Assembly (NCBI RefSeq): GCF_029959445.1
Contig: NZ_JASCOR010000027.1
Location: 1 to 39,036, forward strand
Direction of reading: 5' to 3'
DNA from: Stenotrophomonas sp. PS02298
GTDB lineage: Bacteria > Pseudomonadota > Gammaproteobacteria > Xanthomonadales > Xanthomonadaceae
DNA: 39,036 bases
The position numbers and the translations under genes are program-made. This document shows positions 15,772 to 24,672 of this stretch, one piece after another. The first letter of the stretch is position 1. The number at the start of each line of letters is the position of its first letter. The notes beneath the pieces were generated by a model that did not search any database, had not been told where the DNA came from, and was given only the letters and a program-made list of their open reading frames with translations.

Positions 15772-17457
15772 ATGACCGAATCATTTGCAGAACTGTTTGA
15801 AGCCAGTCAGGCCAATCTGGCCAAGCTGAAGCCCGGTGCCATCGTTATCGGTACCGTCGTTGAAGTCCGCGGCGACGTGGTCGTGATCAACGCCGGCCTG
15901 AAGTCCGAAGGCATCGTGCCGATCGAACAGTTCCGTAACGACGCTGGTGAAATCGACGTGGGCGTGGGCGACCAGGTAAAGGTTGCACTGGACTCGATCG
16001 AAAACGGCTTCGGCGAAACCGTCCTGTCGCGCGAGAAGGCAAAGCGCGCCATGGTGTGGGACGAGCTGGAAGAAGCGTTGGAAAAGAACGAAACCATCAC
16101 CGGTCGCATCAGCGGCAAGGTCAAGGGTGGTTTCACCGTGGACATCAAGGATGTCCGCGCATTCCTGCCCGGTTCGCTGGTCGATGTGCGCCCCGTGCGC
16201 GACCCGGCCTACCTGGAAGGCAAGGAGCTGGAATTCAAGCTCATCAAGCTGGACCGCAAGCGTAACAACGTGGTCGTGTCGCGTCGTGCAGTGGTCGAGA
16301 GCGAGCACTCGGAAGAGCGCGAGCAGCTGATGGACAAGCTGCAGGAAGGCGCAATCCTGAAGGGTGTCGTCAAGAACCTGACCGATTACGGCGCATTCGT
16401 GGACCTGGGCGGTATCGACGGCCTGCTGCACATCACCGACATGGCATGGAAGCGCGTGCGCCATCCGTCCGAAGTTGTGAACGTCGGCGACGAGCTGGAC
16501 GTGCGCGTGCTGAAGTTCGACCGCGAGCGCAACCGCGTTTCGCTGGGCCTGAAGCAGCTGGGCGAAGATCCGTGGGACAACATCGCACGTCGTTACCCGG
16601 CCAACAGCCGCGTGTTCGGCAAGGTCTCCAACGTGACCGATTACGGCGCGTTCGTTGAGATCGAGCCGGGCGTGGAAGGCCTGGTGCACGTCTCCGAGAT
16701 GGATTGGACCAACAAGAACGTCAACCCGTCCAAGGTTGTCCAGGTTGGTGATGAAGTCGAAGTGATGGTGCTGGACGTTGATGAAGAGCGTCGTCGTATC
16801 TCGCTGGGCATGAAGCAGGTTGCTGCCAACCCGTGGGAAACCTTCGCCGCCATCTTCAAGAAGGGCGACAAGGTTTCCGGCCAGATCAAGTCGATCACCG
16901 ATTTCGGTATCTTCATCGGTCTGGACGGCGGCATCGACGGCCTGGTGCACCTGTCGGACATCAGCTGGAACACCACCGGCGAAGACGTGGTTCGCAACTT
17001 CAAGAAGGGCGACACCCTGGACGCAGTGGTCCTGGCCGTCGACCCGGAGCGCGAGCGCATCTCGCTGGGCGTCAAGCAGCTTGAGCAGGACCCGTTCGGC
17101 CAGTACATGGCTGCCAACCCGAAGGGTTCGAAGGTCGAAGGCGTCGTGAAGGAAGTTGATGCCAAGGGCGCAACCATCGAGCTGGCTGACGGCATCGAAG
17201 GCTACGTTTCGGCACGTGACGTTGCCAACGAGCGCGTCGACGACGCGACCCAGTTCCTGAAGGTCGGCGACAAGGTCGAAGCCAAGTTCGTGGGCATGGA
17301 CCGCAAGGGCCGTACCCTGCAGCTGTCGATCAAGGCCAAGGACGATGCTGAAATGCGCGAAGTGCTGGAGGAATACCAGTCCTCTTCGGCATCCAGCGGC
17401 ACCACCCAGCTGGGCGCCCTGCTGCGCGCACAGCTGAACGGCAACAAGTCCGAGTAA
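15772..17457 (+). CDS. rpsA: 30S ribosomal protein S1
   Basis: This encodes a 561-residue RNA-binding protein that brings mRNA to the 30S subunit. Six S1 (OB-fold) repeats can be traced by their recurring [16 protein letters not shown] and RISLGxKQ-type ends (about 20-88, 105-170, 190-258, 275-345, 362-432, 450-518). The length matches the family. The start codon at 15772 lacks a recognisable Shine-Dalgarno sequence: the preceding bases are AACTGAGTAAATCTA. This is in line with the unusual, self-regulated initiation region known for rpsA in enteric bacteria. A hairpin follows the stop before ihfB, and 193 bp separate it from cmk. Confidence 0.97.
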   Translation: MTESFAELFEASQANLAKLKPGAIVIGTVVEVRGDVVVINAGLKSEGIVPIEQFRNDAGEIDVGVGDQVKVALDSIENGFGETVLSREKAKRAMVWDELEEALEKNETITGRISGKVKGGFTVDIKDVRAFLPGSLVDVRPVRDPAYLEGKELEFKLIKLDRKRNNVVVSRRAVVESEHSEEREQLMDKLQEGAILKGVVKNLTDYGAFVDLGGIDGLLHITDMAWKRVRHPSEVVNVGDELDVRVLKFDRERNRVSLGLKQLGEDPWDNIARRYPANSRVFGKVSNVTDYGAFVEIEPGVEGLVHVSEMDWTNKNVNPSKVVQVGDEVEVMVLDVDEERRRISLGMKQVAANPWETFAAIFKKGDKVSGQIKSITDFGIFIGLDGGIDGLVHLSDISWNTTGEDVVRNFKKGDTLDAVVLAVDPERERISLGVKQLEQDPFGQYMAANPKGSKVEGVVKEVDAKGATIELADGIEGYVSARDVANERVDDATQFLKVGDKVEAKFVGMDRKGRTLQLSIKAKDDAEMREVLEEYQSSSASSGTTQLGALLRAQLNGNKSE

Positions 17458-17485
17458 TCGGTTTCCTGTTGTAGATTTGACCTGG

Positions 17486-17509
17486 CGGCCCGGACATCAG
17501 TCCGGGCCG
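17486..17509 (+). terminator. Hairpin between rpsA and ihfB (weak terminator or processing site)
   Basis: A 9-bp perfect stem, CGGCCCGGA / TCCGGGCCG, with a 6-base loop is followed by only three T residues (TTTCAGG). It lies 28 bp past the rpsA stop. It could reduce read-through from the very strong rpsA gene into ihfB or protect the rpsA 3' end. Confidence 0.6.
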
Positions 17510-17544
17510 TTTCAGGGTAAGACCCTGCCATTGACGAGTACGCA

Positions 17545-17850
17545 ATGACCAAATCCGAATTGATCGAAATCCTCGCGCGCCACCAGGCGCACCTGAAGGC
17601 TGATGATGTCGATCTGGCGGTGAAGTCGTTGCTGGAAATGATGGGTGGGGCGCTGTCCTCCGGCGACCGCATCGAGATCCGCGGTTTCGGTAGTTTTTCG
17701 CTGCATTACCGCCCGCCGCGTCTTGGCCGTAACCCGAAGACGGGTGAGTCGGTTGCGCTGCCGGGCAAGCATGTTCCACATTTCAAGCCGGGCAAGGAAC
17801 TGCGCGAGCGCGTCAGTTCGGTGGTGCCGCTGGAAAGCGACCCTGCCTGA
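17545..17850 (+). CDS. ihfB: Integration host factor subunit beta
   Basis: This encodes a 101-residue DNA-bending protein of the HU/IHF family, which pairs with Ihf[18 protein letters not shown] opens the dimerisation helices. The beta-arm segment [24 protein letters not shown] includes the DNA-intercalating Pro, and [10 protein letters not shown] is the family core. Its position directly after rpsA is the same as in E. coli, which supports the beta over the alpha assignment. IhfA normally sits next to pheT. The C-terminus is short and acidic. Confidence 0.96.
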   Translation: MTKSELIEILARHQAHLKADDVDLAVKSLLEMMGGALSSGDRIEIRGFGSFSLHYRPPRLGRNPKTGESVALPGKHVPHFKPGKELRERVSSVVPLESDPA

Positions 17851-17946
17851 GTGCTTCTGGCTGGGTGCTGCGCAGTAGATTGACTGCTGCCATTTCTTCC
17901 GCTGAACGGTAAGCTACGGGCTCTTGTTACAGGAGTAAGCCGGCGC

Positions 17947-18246
17947 ATGAAGACCGTTCGATTAGTGATTCTGCTGGCGGTGTTGATAGGCGGTCTTGTG
18001 ATCGGCTCGCTCAACTCGCAGCCCATCGAAATCAGCCTCGCGTTCTGGGTGCTCAAAACCACCTCGGGTATCGCAATCATTGCCTCGCTGTTGCTCGGCG
18101 CCCTGGTGGGCGGTGGCATGGTGATGGCGGCACTGGTGGTGCCGATGTACACCAAGCTGCGTCGCGCCAATAAAGCGGCCGCCTTGACGGCATCAGAGCC
18201 TGTTGCGCCTGCCGCGCAGACGCCTTCTCCTTTTGACGGACGCTAA
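17947..18246 (+). CDS. lapA: LapA-domain inner-membrane protein
   Basis: This encodes a 99-residue protein with two membrane segments (about 4-24 and 38-65) separated by the NSQPIEISLAFW loop. This is the DUF1049/LapA (formerly YciS) architecture. LapA works alongside LapB in lipopolysaccharide assembly in E. coli. The start has AGGAG upstream. The gene lies 96 bp after ihfB and 6 bp before lapB, as in enterobacteria. The C-terminal Ala-rich tail is unstructured. Confidence 0.9.
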   Translation: MKTVRLVILLAVLIGGLVIGSLNSQPIEISLAFWVLKTTSGIAIIASLLLGALVGGGMVMAALVVPMYTKLRRANKAAALTASEPVAPAAQTPSPFDGR

Positions 18247-18252
18247 GCAACG

Positions 18253-19431
18253 ATGGCCTTCATCAGTGAGTGGTTCTGGTTTTTCCTTTGCCTTCCGGTT
18301 GCCGCGATCGGCGGGTGGGTGATTGGTCGTCGCAGTGGTCAACGCCACAGCGAGAATCAGGTCACCCGTCTTTCCAGTACCTATTTCCGTGGCTTGAACT
18401 ATCTGCTCAACGAGCAGCCGGACAAGGCCATCGAGTTGTTCCTGCATATTGCCGAGCTGGACAAGGAAACCTTCGAAACCCAGGTCGCGCTTGGGCATCT
18501 GTTCCGCCGCCGTGGCGAAGTGGACCGGGCGATCCGTCTGCACCAAGGCCTGGTCAATCGCAATGACCTGAGTGACACGCAGCGCGTGCAGGCCTTGCTG
18601 GCGCTCGGCGAGGACTATATGAAGTCCGGCCTGCTGGATCGCGCCGAAACCGTATTCACCGAACTGGCGAAGCTTGACCAGCGCGCTCCGCAAGCCTTGA
18701 AGCACCTGATCGGGATCTATCAAGCCGAGCGCGATTGGGAAAAGGCCATCGAGAACGCAACGCGCTATGAAGCGGTCACCGACGAACCGATGGGCAAGCT
18801 GATCGGGCAGTTCGAATGCGAACTGGCCGAGCGCTATCGCGCGGCAGGGCGGTTGGACGATGCGCGTGCGGCGATCAACCGGGCCAATGTCGCCGATGCG
18901 ATGAGCGTGCGTGCAGGCATCATCGAAGGCCGTCTGGAAAGTGATTTCGGCAATGATGAAGCGGCCGTGCGCGCGTTTGAACGGGCCGCCCGCAATGATC
19001 CGGACTACCTGCCTGAAATCCTGCCGCAGCTGCTGAAGAATTACCGCAATGTCGGTGATCTCGCAGGCGCGCGTGCGTTCTTGGCTGAAATGACCGAGCA
19101 CTACCGCGGTATCGCGCCGGTGTTGGCGCTCACCCGTTTGATGGAAGAACAGGAAGGGCCGGCGCCTGCGCGCGCCTACCTGGGGCGCCAGCTCAAGGAT
19201 CGGCCTTCGGTACGCGGCGAGTCCGCCCTGATCGATCTGACTCTCGCCGAAGGCGCTGATCCGGTCGCCACCTTGCAGGACCTGAAGCACATCACCGATC
19301 AGTTGCTGGTCCGCAATCCGGCCTATCGTTGCACGCGTTGCGGCTTTGGTGCGCGGACGCACCACTGGCAATGTCCCAGCTGCAAGGAATGGGGTACGGT
19401 CAAGCCGCTGTTGAACTTCGCGGTGCTCTGA
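18253..19431 (+). CDS. lapB: Lipopolysaccharide assembly protein LapB
   Basis: This encodes a 392-residue TPR protein anchored in the inner membrane by one N-terminal helix (about 4-22), with the bulk in the cytoplasm. Repeated TPR helices fill about 35-330. The C-terminal rubredoxin-like metal site is complete: Cys360, Cys363, Cys374 and Cys377. In E. coli LapB (YciM) guides FtsH to degrade LpxC, balancing lipid A against phospholipid synthesis. The gene lies 6 bp after lapA, and its stop abuts the GTG start of the next gene, linking it to glycan synthesis genes. Confidence 0.95.
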   Translation: MAFISEWFWFFLCLPVAAIGGWVIGRRSGQRHSENQVTRLSSTYFRGLNYLLNEQPDKAIELFLHIAELDKETFETQVALGHLFRRRGEVDRAIRLHQGLVNRNDLSDTQRVQALLALGEDYMKSGLLDRAETVFTELAKLDQRAPQALKHLIGIYQAERDWEKAIENATRYEAVTDEPMGKLIGQFECELAERYRAAGRLDDARAAINRANVADAMSVRAGIIEGRLESDFGNDEAAVRAFERAARNDPDYLPEILPQLLKNYRNVGDLAGARAFLAEMTEHYRGIAPVLALTRLMEEQEGPAPARAYLGRQLKDRPSVRGESALIDLTLAEGADPVATLQDLKHITDQLLVRNPAYRCTRCGFGARTHHWQCPSCKEWGTVKPLLNFAVL

Positions 19432-20406
19432 GTGCCGGAACAGCATTTCTGGTTGGTGCTGCTGGTATTGGCTACTGCAGCAGCAGTGACCTGGCTGGCG
19501 ATCCGCTATGCGCGCTGGCGGCAGTTGATCGACCAGCCTGGCGAGCGCCGCAGCCATATCGTGTCGACCCCGCGTGGTGGGGGGGGCGGCATTGTGGTCT
19601 CGCAGTTGCTGGCCTGCGTGTTGGGTGCTGTGTGGTTACCGGGCCAGGCGCTCGTGCTGCTGGTATTCGCGCTTGGCCTGTTGATGGTGGCGGGAATCGG
19701 CTGGTGGGACGATCATCGCTCGCTGCCCGCCTTGCCTCGGCTGTGCGTTCACCTGGTGGCCGGGCTGATGCTTGCGGTATTGGTATGGCTGGGCACCGGG
19801 AGCCTGGTGAAAGCGGTGTTCTGTTTTGGGTTGGCCGTGTCGTTGGTGAACATCTGGAACTTCATGGATGGCATCAATGGCTTGGCTACCACCCAGGCCA
19901 TCCTGGTGGGGCTGGGCGCGGCATGGTTGCTGCCGGCGCCCTATGCGCTTGCCGGCTGGGTGCTGGCGGCGGGCTGTGCAGGGTTCCTGCCGTTCAATTT
20001 TCCCCGGGCTCGGATTTTCATGGGGGACGTTGGTAGCGGCGCGCTTGGCTATCTGGTGGCGGGTCTGCTGGCACTTGGTCTGAGTGTCACCGACAGCGCG
20101 CCAGTGCTATGGCTGATGCTGCCCGCAGTGTTTCTGGTCGATTCGGGTTTCACGCTGCTTTCACGGATGCTCAAGGGCGAACCATGGATGCAGCCGCATA
20201 CCCAGCATCTTTATCAACGCTTCGTGAAGCGTGAATACAGTCACGCGGCTGTGACGCTGGGGTATTCGCTCTTCAGCGTTGTGGGGCTTACACTTGCAGC
20301 GCAGTTTTCAAGGCTTCCCCTAGGTTGGGGGTGGGCAGGGGGCGTCACCTGGCTGGTTGCTGCGGCAATGGCGTGGGTGTTCCTGCGTGCTAAGGCACTT
20401 ACTTAA
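19432..20406 (+). CDS. Undecaprenyl-phosphate sugar-1-phosphate transferase (WecA/WbpL-like)
   Basis: This encodes a 324-residue polytopic membrane enzyme of glycosyltransferase family 4. It transfers a HexNAc-1-phosphate from a UDP-sugar to undecaprenyl phosphate to start O-antigen or a related glycan. Visible motifs are STPRGGGGG (residues 45-53), GWWDDHRSLPALPRL, the hallmark NIWNFMDGINGLA, and NFPRARIFMGDVGSG with the conserved Asp. The GTG start at 19432 follows the lapB stop directly. A run of eight G residues (19579-19586) encodes part of the Gly-rich loop, which looks two residues longer than the usual PRGGG. Context with a WbpM-like dehydratase suggests the UDP-sugar is a 6-deoxy-HexNAc. 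Confidence 0.9.
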   Translation: MPEQHFWLVLLVLATAAAVTWLAIRYARWRQLIDQPGERRSHIVSTPRGGGGGIVVSQLLACVLGAVWLPGQALVLLVFALGLLMVAGIGWWDDHRSLPALPRLCVHLVAGLMLAVLVWLGTGSLVKAVFCFGLAVSLVNIWNFMDGINGLATTQAILVGLGAAWLLPAPYALAGWVLAAGCAGFLPFNFPRARIFMGDVGSGALGYLVAGLLALGLSVTDSAPVLWLMLPAVFLVDSGFTLLSRMLKGEPWMQPHTQHLYQRFVKREYSHAAVTLGYSLFSVVGLTLAAQFSRLPLGWGWAGGVTWLVAAAMAWVFLRAKALT

Positions 20407-20420
20407 GGACAGTGTTTTAT

Positions 20421-22337
20421 ATGGCGTCTTGGTTCGAGCGCTTTGTAGGCGGTGGTCCGCGCTACGCGGTGATGCTGCACGACCTGGTCATGGTTTGGTT
20501 GTGTTGGCAGTTGCTGCTGATGGCGCGCTTTGCATTGCTGGATGCAGGTCCCGTGCATCCGTGGTTTTCGCTCGATGTTGCGGCGGTCATTGCGATCCAG
20601 GCGGTCGCATTCTGGAAGGTGGGGCTGTACCGGGGGCTGTGGCGATTTGCGTCGGTCGCCGATCTGATCAACATTTTCAAGGCCAGTTTCATCGGGCTGT
20701 TGGCGATAGTCATGGTGTTTTCCTATCGCCGCCTGGATGGCATTCCCATTTCTGTGTTGATGGTCTATCCGTTCGCGTTGTCCGCGATGCTGGGTGGGCC
20801 TCGTCTGCTTTACCGTGCATGGAAGGACTACCAGGCGCAGCATTCCGATGCCCGTGCACGGCGCGTGCTGGTGCTCGGGGCTGGCCAGGCAGCCGAATCA
20901 CTGATCAAGGATCTACGCCGTTCTGGTGTCTATGAGCCGGTAGGCCTGCTGGATGACTCGCCCCATCTGCAAGGGGCTTGGCTGCATGGCGCGGCGATTC
21001 TCGGTACCTTGGACGAGGTCGCGGTAGTTGCCAGGGAGACCAGTGCCAAGCTGCTGGTGATCGCCATTCCAACGCTTGATGCGGCTGGCATGCAGCGTGT
21101 GGTCGGGCTTTGTGAAAGCACTGGTTTGCCGTTCCGCACGGTTCCGCGCTTGACCGATATTCTCGAAGGCAGCTCGTTGCCGGGTCAGCTCAAAGAAGTC
21201 GCCATTGAAGACCTGCTGGGGCGCAAACCCATCCTGCCGGACTGGGAGCTGCTGCGCAGCTGGTTGCGCGGGCGTACTGTCCTGGTCACCGGCGGTGGTG
21301 GCTCCATTGGTTCGGAACTTTGTCGCCAATGTGCGCGGCACGGTGTATCGCGCATCGTGGTCCTGGAAATCAGCGAACTGCTGATGATCAACATTCAGGC
21401 CGAATTGAACCGAAGCTTCCCCGATCTGGAGGTGCATGGCGTGCTGGGCGATTGCGGTGATCCTGCCGTCATCCGTCACGCGCTGCGCACCTACAACCCG
21501 GATACCGTGTTCCATGCTGCGGCGTACAAGCAGGTGCCTCTGCTGGAGGCGCAGTTGCGCGAGGCGGTGCGTAACAACACCTTGTCGACCGAGTGCGTCG
21601 CAACTGCCTGTATTGAATCGCGGGTTGAGAACTTCGTCTTCATTTCCACCGACAAGGCGGTTGATCCGGCCAATGCATTGGGCGCAACCAAGCGCTACGC
21701 CGAGATGATTTGCCAGAGCTTGAACCGGCGCAGCGCCCACACTCGTTTTGTCACCGTTCGTTTTGGCAATGTACTGGGCTCGGTGGGGAGCGTGGTGCCG
21801 ATGTTCCGCGAACAGATCCGCAAGGGTGGTCCGATCAGCGTCACGCATCCTGATGTAACGCGCTATTTCATGACGATTCCCGAGGCTTGCCTGCTGATTC
21901 TGCAGGCAGCGGCATCGTCTTCACGCGGTGCGATCTACATGTTGGACATGGGCGAGCCTGTCCTCATCCGTCACCTTGCCGAACAGATGATCCGATTGGC
22001 GGGCAAGCAGCCGGGGGTTGATATTCCAATCATCTACACCGGTTTGCGTCCAGGTGAGAAGCTGCACGAGAGATTGTTCTACGCAGACGAGAACTGCCAA
22101 CCGACGGCGCACCCGAAGGTATTGGCCGCCGGGGTGCGTGAGTTCTCTCCCGAGCTGGTCTTGAACAACGTGACGGCCCTCAGGAAAGCTGTTGCGGCCT
22201 ATGACATCGAGGGGATGCGCACTATCCTTGCGACAACCATTCCTGAATTCATGTCGGCCGAAGACGCGGCGAGACAGGCGGGTACAGCCAACATCGTTCC
22301 GTTTCCCACCACCAAAGAAGCTGGAAGAAGTCATTGA
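20421..22337 (+). CDS. Membrane nucleoside-diphosphate-sugar 4,6-dehydratase (WbpM/CapD-like)
   Basis: This encodes a 638-residue protein. Four N-terminal membrane helices (about 12-130) are followed by a CoA-binding-like Rossmann fold (VLVLGAGQAAESL, near residue 150). The C-terminal SDR domain starts at TVLVTGGGGSIGSELC (about 290) and holds STDKAVDP (Thr410, Asp411, Lys412) and Lys424. It probably makes a UDP-4-keto-6-deoxy-HexNAc for O-antigen. The Tyr of the SDR YxxxK motif is Leu420 here (ALGATK), while WbpM is known for Met. The ATG at 20421 with AAGGAC upstream is preferred over a GTG three codons earlier. It overlaps galU. Confidence 0.9.
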   Translation: MASWFERFVGGGPRYAVMLHDLVMVWLCWQLLLMARFALLDAGPVHPWFSLDVAAVIAIQAVAFWKVGLYRGLWRFASVADLINIFKASFIGLLAIVMVFSYRRLDGIPISVLMVYPFALSAMLGGPRLLYRAWKDYQAQHSDARARRVLVLGAGQAAESLIKDLRRSGVYEPVGLLDDSPHLQGAWLHGAAILGTLDEVAVVARETSAKLLVIAIPTLDAAGMQRVVGLCESTGLPFRTVPRLTDILEGSSLPGQLKEVAIEDLLGRKPILPDWELLRSWLRGRTVLVTGGGGSIGSELCRQCARHGVSRIVVLEISELLMINIQAELNRSFPDLEVHGVLGDCGDPAVIRHALRTYNPDTVFHAAAYKQVPLLEAQLREAVRNNTLSTECVATACIESRVENFVFISTDKAVDPANALGATKRYAEMICQSLNRRSAHTRFVTVRFGNVLGSVGSVVPMFREQIRKGGPISVTHPDVTRYFMTIPEACLLILQAAASSSRGAIYMLDMGEPVLIRHLAEQMIRLAGKQPGVDIPIIYTGLRPGEKLHERLFYADENCQPTAHPKVLAAGVREFSPELVLNNVTALRKAVAAYDIEGMRTILATTIPEFMSAEDAARQAGTANIVPFPTTKEAGRSH

Positions 22338-23215
22338 TGCACGGTCGAATCAAAAAAGCAGTGTTTCCCGTCGCCGGGCTTGGAACACGGTTCCTGCCGG
22401 CAACCAAGACGGTGCCGAAGGAAATGCTGCCGATCATTGATCGTCCGCTTATCCAGTACGCGGTGGATGAGGCGATCGAGGCGGGTTGCGATACGTTGAT
22501 CTTCATCACCAATCGCTACAAGCACGCCGTCGCCGATTACTTCGACAAGGCCTACGAGCTGGAGCAGAAGCTCGAGCGCGCGGGCAAGCTGGAACAGCTG
22601 GAGCTGATCCGGCACGTGCTGCCCAAGGGCGTGCGTGCTGTTTTCGTGACCCAGACCGAGGCGCTTGGGCTGGGTCACGCGGTGCTTTGTGCCAAGGCGA
22701 TTGTCGGTGACGAGCCGTTTGCGGTACTGCTGCCCGACGATCTGATCTGGAACCGCGGCGAAGGCGCTCTCAAGCAGATGGCTGACCTGAGCGAGGCCAG
22801 TGGCGGCAGCGTCATTGCGGTGGAGGATGTGCCGCATGACAAGACGGGTAGCTATGGCATCGTTGCAACCGACAAGTTTGATGGTCGCAAGGGGCATATC
22901 ACCCAGATCGTTGAAAAGCCGAAGCCGGAAGATGCGCCGAGTGATCTGGCGGTCGTTGGTCGCTATGTACTTAGCCCGAAGATATTCGAGTTGCTGGAAG
23001 CCACCGGCACCGGCGCAGGTGGTGAGATCCAGTTGACCGATGCGATTGCGCAGTTGCTCAAGACCGAGCAGGTAGATGCGTATCGCTTTGAAGGTACGCG
23101 TTTTGACTGCGGCACCCATCTGGGTCTGATCGAAGCGACCGTGCGCTTCGCATTGGAGAACGAAAAGCTGGCAGGGCCGGCTCGGGCAGCGATGCAGAAG
23201 ATGCTGGCGGAGTAA
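22337..23215 (+). CDS. galU: UTP-glucose-1-phosphate uridylyltransferase
   Basis: This encodes a 292-residue cytoplasmic enzyme that makes UDP-glucose from UTP and glucose-1-phosphate for LPS core, exopolysaccharide and other glycans. The nucleotidyltransferase signature AVFPVAGLGTRFLPATKT is at the N-terminus, followed by PKEMLPIIDRPLIQYAVDEA. Later come LPDDLIWN and the IVEKPKPEDAPSDLAVVGRY substrate region. The ATG at 22337 overlaps the upstream stop (TGATG), so translation is coupled to the WbpM-like gene. A TTG one codon earlier is not needed. A terminator follows, closing the polysaccharide operon. Confidence 0.95.
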   Translation: MHGRIKKAVFPVAGLGTRFLPATKTVPKEMLPIIDRPLIQYAVDEAIEAGCDTLIFITNRYKHAVADYFDKAYELEQKLERAGKLEQLELIRHVLPKGVRAVFVTQTEALGLGHAVLCAKAIVGDEPFAVLLPDDLIWNRGEGALKQMADLSEASGGSVIAVEDVPHDKTGSYGIVATDKFDGRKGHITQIVEKPKPEDAPSDLAVVGRYVLSPKIFELLEATGTGAGGEIQLTDAIAQLLKTEQVDAYRFEGTRFDCGTHLGLIEATVRFALENEKLAGPARAAMQKMLAE

Positions 23216-23266
23216 GTGCCGGGAGTATTCTGCAGGCTGACGTCATCTGTCAGCCGGATGCAGTGG

Positions 23267-23292
23267 AGAAGCAGCCGCAAGGCTGCTTTTCT
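23267..23292 (+). terminator. Intrinsic terminator after galU
   Basis: The stem AGCAGCC / GGCTGCT with a GCAA tetraloop is followed by TTTCTGTTTC. It lies 52 bp past the galU stop on the plus strand. Confidence 0.85.
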
Positions 23293-23333
23293 GTTTCTGG
23301 CGCCGGGTAGCTCTTCGCGATGAATCGTGCAAA

Positions 23334-23362
23334 AAGAAGGCGGCCTTCAGGCCGCCTTCTTC
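23334..23362 (-). terminator. Intrinsic terminator after the thiolase gene
   Basis: The stem AGAAGGCGGCC / GGCCGCCTTCT with a short loop is followed, on the minus strand, by TTTTTGC. It lies about 22 bp past the thiolase stop. With the galU terminator it separates two convergent operons. Confidence 0.88.
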
Positions 23363-23384
23363 GATCAACAGCGCAGCAGATCGC

Positions 23385-24593
23385 TTACAGCGATTCGAAA
23401 ATACCCGCCGCGCCCATGCCGGTGCCAATGCACATGGTCACCATGCCGTACTTCTGCTGGCGGCGGCGCAGGCCGTGCAGCAGGGTGGCGGTACGGATCG
23501 CGCCGGTGGCGCCCAGCGGGTGGCCCAGGGCGATGGCGCCGCCCAGCGGATTGACCTTGGACGGGTCCAGGCCACAATCACGGATGACCGCCAGCGACTG
23601 CGCGGCAAAAGCTTCATTGAGCTCGATCCAGTCCAGCTGGTCCTGGCTCAGGCCAGCCTGCTTCAGTGCCTTCGGAATCGCCGCGATCGGGCCGATGCCC
23701 ATCACTTCCGGCCGCACGCCGGCGACCGAGAAGCTGACGAAGCGGGCCAGCGGGGTCAGGCCGTAGTCCTTGATCGCCTGCTCGGAGGCCAGCAGCACCG
23801 CACCGGCGCCGTCGCTCATCTGCGAGGAGTTGCCTGCCGTGACGGAGCCGCCGAACTGGCCATTGCGGAATACCGGGCGCAGCTTGGCCAGGCCTTCTGC
23901 GGACGAATCCAGGCGCGGACCTTCGTCGGTATCGGCCAGCTTGTTGCGGGTAATGATGCGCTTGCCATCAGCCACGTCAGGCAGGTGCGAAACGATGTCG
24001 TAGGGGCTGATCTCGTGCTTGAACTCGCCGTTCTGGATGGCGGCGATGGCCTTCTGGTGCGAGGCCAGGGCGAACGCATCCTGTTCTTCGCGCGAGACCT
24101 TCCATTCCTCGGCGACCTTCTCGGCGGTGATGCCCATGCCGTAGGCAATGGCGACGTGGTCGTTGTCGAACACGCTCGGTGCCATCGCGATCTTGTTGCC
24201 CATCATCGGCACCATCGACATCGACTCGGTGCCGCCGGCCAGCATCAGGTCGCTGTTGCCCAGACGGATCTGGTCGGCAGCCATCGCCACGGCCTGCAGG
24301 CCGGACGAGCAGAAACGGTTCACCGTCTGCGCGGCGATGGTGTTCGGCAGGCCGGCCAGCAGCACACCGATGCGCGCCACGTTCATGCCTTGCTCGGCTT
24401 CGGGCATGGCGCAGCCGATGATGGCGTCGTCGATGCGGTTGACGTCCACGCCCGGGGCCTGTGCGACCACGGAGCGGAGCACGTGGGCGAGCATGTCGTC
24501 CGGACGGGTGTTGCGGAACATGCCCTTGGGCGCCTTGCCAACCGGGGTGCGGGTGGCGGCGACGATGTAGGCGTCCTGGATTTGCTTGGTCAT
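23385..24593 (-). CDS. fadA: Acetyl-CoA C-acyltransferase (3-ketoacyl-CoA thiolase)
   Basis: This encodes a 402-residue thiolase that performs the last step of fatty acid beta-oxidation. The catalytic residues are visible: Cys95 in NRFCSSG, His358 in GGAIALGHPLG and Cys388 in VTMCIGTG. The start at 24593 (MTKQIQDAYIVAATRTPVG) gives the normal family N-terminus; the longer in-frame extension is Pro/Leu-rich and unlikely. It follows the multifunctional enzyme gene by 79 bp on the same strand, a typical fad pairing. The symbol is given by function and position; close paralogues such as fadI or acetoacetyl-CoA thiolase cannot be excluded from sequence alone. Confidence 0.9.
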   Translation of the reverse strand: MTKQIQDAYIVAATRTPVGKAPKGMFRNTRPDDMLAHVLRSVVAQAPGVDVNRIDDAIIGCAMPEAEQGMNVARIGVLLAGLPNTIAAQTVNRFCSSGLQAVAMAADQIRLGNSDLMLAGGTESMSMVPMMGNKIAMAPSVFDNDHVAIAYGMGITAEKVAEEWKVSREEQDAFALASHQKAIAAIQNGEFKHEISPYDIVSHLPDVADGKRIITRNKLADTDEGPRLDSSAEGLAKLRPVFRNGQFGGSVTAGNSSQMSDGAGAVLLASEQAIKDYGLTPLARFVSFSVAGVRPEVMGIGPIAAIPKALKQAGLSQDQLDWIELNEAFAAQSLAVIRDCGLDPSKVNPLGGAIALGHPLGATGAIRTATLLHGLRRRQQKYGMVTMCIGTGMGAAGIFESL

Positions 24594-24672
24594 TGCAGTG
24601 ATCTCTTCAATAGGTGTGAGCGTGAGGGCGGGCGGGGGCAGCGCTGGCAGCGCCACCCCGAGGCACGCTCAC

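Noticed and set aside
17880-17915. Possible lapA promoter with TTGACT at 17880
   Set aside because: The best downstream -10-like word is 24 bp away, outside the normal spacing.
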